In this document: positions 58,483 through 64,000 of the stretch, one piece after another
Position numbering within the stretch: the first letter of the stretch is position 1
How the letters are laid out: each line of letters opens with the position of its first letter
NCBI GenBank assembly: GCA_040901795.1
Contig: JBBDYH010000140.1
Span: 13,318 to 77,317, forward strand
From: JBBDYH01 sp040901795
GTDB taxonomy: Bacteria > Planctomycetota > Planctomycetia > Pirellulales > JALHPA01
DNA length: 64,000 bases
Reading direction: 5' to 3'
The notes under the pieces: generated by a model
Databases searched by the model: none
What the model was told of the DNA's origin: nothing
Seen by the model: the letters and a program-made list of their open reading frames with translations, nothing else
Made by a program: the position numbers and the translations under genes

Positions 58483-59379
58483 ATGCCAGATCGCATCTGG
58501 TACTACGCCAGTGGTGGGCAACAACGTGGGCCTCTGAAGACCGCAAAGCTCAAACAGTTGGCAACCGCCGGCGAATTGCGCCCCACCGATCTGGTCTGGA
58601 CCGACAGCATGGCCAACTGGGCGCCCGCAAGCAGTGTTAAAGGTCTGTTCCCCGTAGACGAACCGACGGCCATCACCACCGCCGCTGCGCCGCAAACGGC
58701 CGAACCGCCGGCGCCTGCCTCAGAGGCCGTAATCCTGCCGACACCGCAACGGGAGCGGGCCGAGCAGTTGCCGGTGGGCAGAGAGTTTGCCAAACGGGCC
58801 TGGCTTGAGTCCGCCGGCGCCGTGCGAAGTCTCATCTCCGATCCGTGGGGCCGTGTTGGAACGGTGTACGAGCAGCTCGGGGCAAAACGAGCGATCGTCG
58901 TCGGTGGCGTGTTTGTGGCCGCATTCCTTGTCTGCTGCCTGCTGGCGGCCGCCATTAAGCAAACGCCCTTGCCCGGCATAGCCAACGTCGATTTGACCGA
59001 TGCGGCGACGTTCTTCAAGACATTGATCGTTCTCGTCGGATACGTCGGGACACTTGTCGGCGCAGTTACGTTATTTCGGGTTGCAACACGAACCGGCGTG
59101 GAGTTTGCGGCCGATTTGTTTGTCGTTGGCGCGGCGCTGTTGCCGCTGGGAGGATACGCGCTGGTCGCGAGTTTGCTGGACTGGCGATCGGCGATCATTC
59201 AATGGCTCGTCAGCGTGCTCTTCGCTTTCACCGCGATTACCGGCTTGCTGATGCTCTACAACGGTTTGAGCAAAGCTGTACGCCTGAGCGATCGGATGTC
59301 CGCATTGGCGGTTCCGGCCGTGATTGCCGCCGCGATGACGGTGGCGCAGCTTCTCGCGTGGTTGCTCACGAGAGCGTAG
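58483..59379 (+). CDS. GYF_2 (DUF4339) domain membrane protein
   Basis: 298 residues. The N-terminal 60 residues (IWYYASGGQQRGPLKTAKLKQLATAGELRPTDLVWTDSMANWAPA) match the GYF_2/DUF4339 domain, common in planctomycetes. After a Pro/Ala-rich linker come four membrane spans: about 140-162 (AIVVGGVFVAAFLVCCLLAA), 180-200, 218-245 and 275-295. GYF_2 domains are thought to bind proline-rich peptides. Target unknown. ATG 58483 follows gcgggagcaactcc, a plausible ribosome-binding site. Confidence 0.82.
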   Translation: MPDRIWYYASGGQQRGPLKTAKLKQLATAGELRPTDLVWTDSMANWAPASSVKGLFPVDEPTAITTAAAPQTAEPPAPASEAVILPTPQRERAEQLPVGREFAKRAWLESAGAVRSLISDPWGRVGTVYEQLGAKRAIVVGGVFVAAFLVCCLLAAAIKQTPLPGIANVDLTDAATFFKTLIVLVGYVGTLVGAVTLFRVATRTGVEFAADLFVVGAALLPLGGYALVASLLDWRSAIIQWLVSVLFAFTAITGLLMLYNGLSKAVRLSDRMSALAVPAVIAAAMTVAQLLAWLLTRA

Positions 59380-59380
59380 T

Positions 59381-59435
59381 GTAGCCGTCTCGCTCCGCGA
59401 GACGAGCATCATCACGCGGAGCGTGATGACTACAC
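59381..59435. repeat. Palindromic repeat after the GYF_2 gene
   Basis: gtagccgtctcgctccgcga and gcggagcgtgatgactac make a compound palindrome of the same family as 25023-25077, lying between convergent genes. Confidence 0.65.
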
Positions 59436-59441
59436 TGGCCG

Positions 59442-59753
59442 CTACACCGCGATGCCGGCAATGCGGACCTTCGTGTAGAGCTGCCGGTGGCCCGTCCTGC
59501 GGCGAGAATTTTTCCGCCGGCGGAATTTCTGGACCACCAGCTTCGGTCCTTGCACGGTGCCGACGACGTTGGCCGAGACACTGGCCCCCGCGAGGAACGG
59601 TGCGCCGAATCTCAGATCGGCCCCCGACCCGGCGGCAAGCACCTGCTCAAACTTCACCTCGTCGCCGGCCGTGGCCTCGCGGTAGTCGATTTCGATCTCT
59701 TGTCCCTGTTCCACGCGGTACTGCCGCGAGCCGTGTTTGATAATGGCGTACAT
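59442..59753 (-). CDS. rplU: Ribosomal protein bL21
   Basis: 103 residues. MYAIIKHGSRQYRVEQGQEIEIDY (1-24), EVKFEQVLAAG, and the C-terminal KFRRRKNSRRRTGHRQLYTKVRI are those of bL21, a 23S-rRNA-binding protein of the large subunit. Usually rpmA (bL27) follows; here the downstream neighbour is a convergent repeat and the GYF_2 gene on the other strand, so rpmA is elsewhere. Upstream is a 200-bp gap to the RNase E/G gene. Confidence 0.95.
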   Translation of the reverse strand: MYAIIKHGSRQYRVEQGQEIEIDYREATAGDEVKFEQVLAAGSGADLRFGAPFLAGASVSANVVGTVQGPKLVVQKFRRRKNSRRRTGHRQLYTKVRIAGIAV

Positions 59754-59952
59754 GAGCGTCTTCGGTGTTTTTTGCTGTCGAATATCCTAGTTTATTAAAT
59801 TGGCGGAACTGCGTCGAGGGGGCGGCTGGTGTCGAGTCCCCTGATTTGCAGTTGCTGTGTGCGCTGTCATCCTGAGCGAAGCGAAGGATCTCCTCGCGTG
59901 CCACCTGGATGCTTCGCTGCGCTCAGCATGACTTGCTCACATCGCCGGACTC

Positions 59953-61587
59953 TCAAATATTGAACTTCACCTCGCGCCCCTGGGTGTCTTGGCACTCGAT
60001 GGTGAGGAACTCCGGCGAGACGCTCTCGCGGCCGTAGACCTGAACGGCCATCTGCCCGTCGTCTTCCAGTCGCGCGATCTCCCGCCGCTTCTTGTTATTG
60101 AGGTAGGTCGCAACCTCGTCATCCACCGTGATGGCGATCCGCGCGATGTCTTCGCGCTGGGCCGCCAGGATCACCAGCCGCATGACCTCGATCGCCATGC
60201 TCTCGGCCGTCTTCACCACTCCCGTCCCCGTGCAGCCGGGACAGTCCTTGTAGACGCTCCGCTTGAGGCTTGGCCGGATCCGCTGCCGCGTCATCTCGAT
60301 TAACCCAAACGGGCTGGTGCGGAGGATTTTGGTGCGGGCCCGATCGCGCTTCACCGCGTCGCGCAGCGCCCGCTCGACGCCGCGCCGATGGCGCTCCTTT
60401 CGCATGTCGATGAAGTCGTTGACGATCACACCGCCCAAGTCCCGTAGCCGCAACTGGCGGGCGATTTCCTTGGCGGCAGCGATGTTCATCTGATAGGCCG
60501 TTTCTTCGGCGCTGTCCTCGGCGCGAAAGTTTCCGCTGTTCACGTCAATCGCCACCAGCGCCTCGGTCGGATCAATCACGATCGAACCCCCCTGGCGCAA
60601 CGGAACTTTGCGCTGGTGGATCTTCATGATCTCTTCGTCCAGCCGGTAGCGATGGAACAACGGTTCCTTCCCCTCGTATAAGTGCAGCCGGTTCACGTAC
60701 CGCGGCATCACGATCTGCAAAAACTCCTTGGCCCGCTCATACGCCTGCGGCTCGTCGATCAAGATCGAATCCACGTCGCCCGTGAAAATGTCACGGATCG
60801 TGCGGATGATCATGTCGCTCTCTTCGTAGATGCCGATTGGCGCCGGATGCTTCTTGATCCGGCGGACAATCACCTTCCACAGGCGCAACAAGTACGCCAG
60901 ATCGCGCGACAGCTCCTTCTTCGTCCGATCGACGCCCGCCGTGCGAACGATGAAGCCCAGCCCTTTGGGAGGACTCAGCTCCAGCATCATGTCGCGCAGC
61001 TTTCGCCGGGCTTCGTCGTCCTCGATCTTCCGCGACACGCCCACGCGGCCCAGCGCCGGCATCAAGACCAGATAGCGGCCCGGGATGCTGATGTACGTGG
61101 AGAGCGTCGGTCCTTTGGTGCCGATCCCCTCCTTGATCACCTGCACCAACAGCTCGTCGCCGCGGCGGAGCACGTCCTGGATGGGAGGCTTCACGCGCGG
61201 CCGAGCGCCGGGGCGAAAGCCGCGCCGTCCGCGCGGCGGACGCGGCCCATCTTCGTCGGCGTCGGCGTCTGGTTCTTCTTCATCCCGCTCTTCACGGCGC
61301 GGGCGTCCGCCGAAGTCGAGCGGTTTGTCGGGATCGAATCCACCCTGCCGAAAGTACTGCGGCTCCAGGTCGCTGATGTGGAGGAAGCCGTTGCGGCCGA
61401 CGCCGAAATCGATAAAGGCCGCTTGGATGCTGGCTTCGATGTTGACCACGCGGCCCTTGTAGATGTTCCCGACGTAGTTGTCTTGGCTGGTGCGTTCGAT
61501 GTACAGCTCTTCGAGCACTCCGTCCTCGGCGATCGCGATCCGGCACTCTTCCGGCTGCGATACATTGATGAGCATTTCCTGCTTCAT
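59953..61587 (-). CDS. rng: Ribonuclease E/G
   Basis: 544 residues from ATG 61587. The start MKQEMLINVSQPEECRIAI is where homologous proteins that I know begin; an in-frame ATG at 61659, overlapping the upstream stop by ATGA, would add a 24-residue basic tail. S1 domain with YVGNIYKGRVVNIEASIQAAFIDFGVGRNGFLH (about 39-72), an acidic/basic insert (about 95-150, REERDEEEPDADADEDG), catalytic aspartates in ALVAIDVNSG and VIVNDFIDMRKERHR, and the zinc-link cysteines in DCPGCTGTG (about 465). It processes rRNA and degrades mRNA. It lies between the DUF2344 gene and rplU, as in many bacteria. Confidence 0.92.
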   Translation of the reverse strand: MKQEMLINVSQPEECRIAIAEDGVLEELYIERTSQDNYVGNIYKGRVVNIEASIQAAFIDFGVGRNGFLHISDLEPQYFRQGGFDPDKPLDFGGRPRREERDEEEPDADADEDGPRPPRGRRGFRPGARPRVKPPIQDVLRRGDELLVQVIKEGIGTKGPTLSTYISIPGRYLVLMPALGRVGVSRKIEDDEARRKLRDMMLELSPPKGLGFIVRTAGVDRTKKELSRDLAYLLRLWKVIVRRIKKHPAPIGIYEESDMIIRTIRDIFTGDVDSILIDEPQAYERAKEFLQIVMPRYVNRLHLYEGKEPLFHRYRLDEEIMKIHQRKVPLRQGGSIVIDPTEALVAIDVNSGNFRAEDSAEETAYQMNIAAAKEIARQLRLRDLGGVIVNDFIDMRKERHRRGVERALRDAVKRDRARTKILRTSPFGLIEMTRQRIRPSLKRSVYKDCPGCTGTGVVKTAESMAIEVMRLVILAAQREDIARIAITVDDEVATYLNNKKRREIARLEDDGQMAVQVYGRESVSPEFLTIECQDTQGREVKFNI

Positions 61588-61655
61588 TTTGTGACTTTCT
61601 CGGTCGGCATGGTCTCTCCGAATCGATGGCTTTCGCGATTGGGCCCGGGCAGTTT

Positions 61656-62288
61656 TCATGATGAGCTCAACTCCACGGCGGTCCGCCGTAATACGATGCC
61701 GAGCGCCTCGACATCAGCCAGCCCGAGCGCCTCGAGCACTTCGCGAGGCCGGGCGCTGCCATCCCCCTCCACGCGCAGTCGCATCCCCAGCGTTCCGTCG
61801 TCGTCCAGCCTGAGCTCTTCGATCAACGGCCGCAGCTCGATTGGCGCCGACCGTCCTTCGCGTGTCACCCGATACGAGCTTTGTTGCCGGAGCCATTCCA
61901 TCCGCTCGGCGACAAAAGCGCGCCGCTCAGCGGGCACATCGACCTGGAAGGTCATCCCGCGAAGACGCGTTTTGCCGCCGCCGCCGAGCGGCTCGACGCT
62001 CTGAACGTCCAGCCCCGGCGGAGCGTGCGCGCCGAAAAGCTCCGCCAACCGCTCGGGCTCGTATTCTTCGGGCAGCTCGATTTCGAGCACTTCGTCCAAA
62101 CCCTCGATGCCCACGGCGAGCGCCGAGGGAAACATCATCTTGGGTTTGGGGTGAAAGCCCTCAGTCATGGCGAGCGCCACGCCGGCTCGACGAAACAATC
62201 GCTCCCACGTGCGCATCAGGTCCCGGTGGCTGATCAGCCGCAGGTCCCCTTGTTTGGCAAAATGAATGCGTACGCGTTGTCGGGCCAT
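61656..62288 (-). CDS. DUF2344 (TIGR03936) family protein
   Basis: 210 residues. RVRIHFAKQGDLRLISHRDLMRTWERLFRRAGVALAMTEGFHPKPKMMFPSALAVGIEGLDEVLEIEL is the highly conserved start of the radical-SAM-linked TIGR03936/DUF2344 family, often found upstream of RNase E/G and rplU. Here the domain stands alone, without a radical SAM part. Its stop overlaps by ATGA an alternative ATG of the RNase gene, showing tight coupling. Biochemical function is unknown. Confidence 0.9.
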   Translation of the reverse strand: MARQRVRIHFAKQGDLRLISHRDLMRTWERLFRRAGVALAMTEGFHPKPKMMFPSALAVGIEGLDEVLEIELPEEYEPERLAELFGAHAPPGLDVQSVEPLGGGGKTRLRGMTFQVDVPAERRAFVAERMEWLRQQSSYRVTREGRSAPIELRPLIEELRLDDDGTLGMRLRVEGDGSARPREVLEALGLADVEALGIVLRRTAVELSSS

Positions 62289-62374
62289 CGATTCGGTTCG
62301 CCGCGTGCTGCCGTAGCACGCCGCGACGTCGTTGTAGTCCTGTCTGAGTTCGATACCTATCCCTCAATGGCGAA

Positions 62375-62500
62375 TGCGTAAGTCCGAATGTCGAACGAAC
62401 TCTCAATGACGAATGACGAAGGTTTCAGTGACACCTTGATTCTTCATTCGGCATTCGTCATTCGCTCCTCATTCTGGTTTCGTCATTCGTCATTGCCCGG
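62375..62500. repeat. Low-complexity aatgacgaatgacg repeats
   Basis: Direct and inverted copies of a catt-cgtcatt/aatgacga-atgacg unit fill the gap 62289-62489. Short copies are seen also near 38505 (cattcgtcattc). No gene here. Confidence 0.6.
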
Positions 62501-64000
62501 CATACGCCGGGTCCACCTTCTTCAGTTCCTCTCTCAAGTAGTTTTTAATGTCCCGGGCGTTCTCAAGTTGCAATGCCCGCTGTGCGACCGCCTCGCACTG
62601 GTCGATTCGCACCAGACGACAGATGCGCTTGATGTCTGGGATGGCGCTGGGCGCAACGCTGAACTTTCGCAGCCCCATCCCCAGCAGCAGTTGCGTGTAG
62701 CGCACGCTGCCGCTCATCTGGCCGCAGAGGTTGGTCGGAACGTTGCGGCGTTGGGCCGCCTTGACTGTCAGGTCGATCAGCCGCAGCACCGCCGGATCGC
62801 ACGAGTTGTAAAGCGACGAAACTTCCTTATTCGTCCGATCGACCGCCAATGTGTACTGGATGAGATCGTTCGTGCCGATGCTCAAAAAGTCCACTTCTTC
62901 CACGAAGTGATCGATCATCATCACGGCGGCCGGTACTTCGACCATCATGCCGACCGGCATGTTCCGGTTGAACGGGATGCCGTGCTCTTCGAGGTCTTCC
63001 ATGACGTCGGAAAGGACCATCTTCGCCTGCCGCAGCTCCATCAAAGTCGTGATCAGCGGGAACATGATATGCACCTGCCCCAGGGCGCTGACTCGCAGGA
63101 TGGCGCGGAGCTGCGTGCGGAACAGCGGCAGATCGCGGAGCGAAAGGCGAATGCTGCGGAGGCCCAGAAACGGGTTGCGCTCCTCCTCCAGGTTGGCGCC
63201 CCGGCTCAACTTGTCGGCGCCCAAATCCAACGTGCGAATCACCACCGGCCGGTCGCCGATAGTTTCCACGACGCGCGTATAGGCCGCCAGGTGATCTTCT
63301 TCCGTCGGCTCGCGCTCGGAGGTGAGATACAGGAACTCCGTGCGGTAGAGCCCGATCCCGTCGGCCCCCCGCTCGACGCAATGATCGACTTCATAAGGGA
63401 ACTCAATGTTGCCGAGCAGGTCGATGCGCGTGCCGCAGGCCGTTTCCGCGGGCAAGTCACGCAGCTCGACCAACCGCGCCTGCTGCGTCCGGTGTTGCTC
63501 GGCCTCGTGCCGGTAGCGCGCGATCGTCTCCTCATCCGGCTGCAGGATCACCAAGCCGTTGTCACCGTCGATGATCACCAGATCGCCGCCCGAGACGTCG
63601 GTCAGAAATGGCCCAATGCCGACCACCGCGGGGATTTCCATCGCTTCGGCCACGATCGCCGTGTGACTGCCGGCGCCCCCGATCTCGGTCACAAACCCGC
63701 GCACGAATTTGCGCTCGAGGTTGGCCGTTTCGCTGGGCGTCAGGTTATGCGCCAGTAAGACCACCGGCGAGGTAATGCTGAACAGCTCCTCGCGCCGGCG
63801 ACCCAGCAGGTTCCGCAGCAGCCGCTTTTCAATGTCGACGATGTCAGTGGCGCGCTCCGCCAGATGGCTGCTCTGCACTTCTTGAAAAACCTTGGCGTAT
63901 CGCCGCAACGTCCGGCTCACCGCGTACTCGGGCGAATAGTGCCGGTCGCGGATCATGCCGTCGAACTCGCTCCGCAACCGCGGGTCGCGGAGCATTTGCA
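62490..64000 (-). CDS. ptsI: Phosphoenolpyruvate-protein phosphotransferase (enzyme I), N-terminus beyond window
   Basis: The C-terminal 500 or so residues are present; the frame is still open at the window edge and some 75-90 N-terminal residues must lie beyond 64000. GGAGSHTAIVAEAMEIPAVVGI (around the active His), the PEP-binding region with DLVIIDGDNGLVIL, GADGIGLYRTEFLYL, LDLGADKL, NPFLGLRSIRLSL, DFLSIGTNDLIQYTLAVDR and CGQMSGSV are all family signatures. It phosphorylates HPr in the PTS. HPr is not visible in the window. The apparent ATG at 63995 lies inside the protein and is not taken as the start. Confidence 0.9.
   Translation of the reverse strand, partial: QMLRDPRLRSEFDGMIRDRHYSPEYAVSRTLRRYAKVFQEVQSSHLAERATDIVDIEKRLLRNLLGRRREELFSITSPVVLLAHNLTPSETANLERKFVRGFVTEIGGAGSHTAIVAEAMEIPAVVGIGPFLTDVSGGDLVIIDGDNGLVILQPDEETIARYRHEAEQHRTQQARLVELRDLPAETACGTRIDLLGNIEFPYEVDHCVERGADGIGLYRTEFLYLTSEREPTEEDHLAAYTRVVETIGDRPVVIRTLDLGADKLSRGANLEEERNPFLGLRSIRLSLRDLPLFRTQLRAILRVSALGQVHIMFPLITTLMELRQAKMVLSDVMEDLEEHGIPFNRNMPVGMMVEVPAAVMMIDHFVEEVDFLSIGTNDLIQYTLAVDRTNKEVSSLYNSCDPAVLRLIDLTVKAAQRRNVPTNLCGQMSGSVRYTQLLLGMGLRKFSVAPSAIPDIKRICRLVRIDQCEAVAQRALQLENARDIKNYLREELKKVDPAYAGQ

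Noticed and set aside
1..64000. tRNA, rRNA or riboswitch genes
   Set aside because: No cloverleaf-like sequences with CCA ends, no rRNA segments and no recognisable riboswitch consensus were found by eye.

Overview
The window looks like a chromosomal segment of a planctomycete (Planctomycetota, probably Pirellulales-like), perhaps from a metagenome-assembled genome. The evidence is high GC, an ECF sigma factor next to a Ser/Thr kinase with a TPR tail, a secreted protein with an N-terminal LEDRRLL motif, a PEP-CTERM protein, DUF1080, DUF4339 and DUF1559-era style secreted proteins, and a very large load of short palindromic repeats between and inside genes. No rRNA, tRNA, CRISPR array, transposase or integrase was seen.

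Layout. 0.3-1.5 kb: mnmA (tRNA thiolation), carrying two repeat-derived insertions. 2.6-7.1 kb: a two-gene defence-like cassette, a single-chain restriction-methylase (type IIG/IIL-like) followed by an all-helical AbiU2/HEPN-like protein, with a decayed antitoxin-like gene beside it. 7.8-12.7 kb: a tightly coupled run of a small membrane protein, an ABC ATPase, an ABC permease carrying a beta-propeller-like domain, and folP. 13-16.8 kb: a 1265-residue TPR/DUF3857/transglutaminase-like protein. 17.2-24.1 kb: ECF sigma factor, a Ser/Thr kinase broken in the middle of its catalytic domain, an in-frame read-through into an SBBP-repeat secreted protein, and a PEP-CTERM protein. 24.1-24.6 kb: a mixed-orientation repeat array. 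24.6-32.6 kb: retropepsin-like protease, ppdK, an oxidoreductase, a YugP-type metallopeptidase, a lipoprotein and small membrane proteins. 32.7-35.7 kb: an erythromycin esterase / dienelactone hydrolase / phosphoribosyltransferase trio. 35.8-38.3 kb: ankyrin-PQQ propeller protein and a small unknown. 38.5-43.9 kb: an oligopeptide ABC transporter (A-B-C-D, no F) with repeat clusters between its genes. 44.3-49.5 kb: ArsR regulator, an operon of three unknown proteins, an orphan ParA, and a catalytically degenerate HtrA-like protein next to an intact one. 49.9-55.9 kb: DUF1080 protein, two glycosyltransferases, hpt, an esterase, and an unknown anchored protein. 55.9-59.4 kb: a protein combining helix-hairpin-helix and sigma4-like HTH segments, a secreted low-complexity protein, and a GYF_2 membrane protein. 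59.4-64 kb: DUF2344 protein, RNase E/G and rplU in one direction, then ptsI cut by the window edge.

The most unusual feature is the way dispersed repeats enter coding sequence. Repeats encode extra peptides inside mnmA, at the tail of the ABC ATPase, in several places of the kinase, and at the tail of an unknown protein. One repeat family is a 120-141 bp MITE-like element with about 26-bp inverted ends (three full copies and one truncated copy); one full copy lies inside the kinase reading frame. A second system worth study is the restriction-methylase plus AbiU2-like pair. All function calls come from reading motifs by eye; no database search was run.
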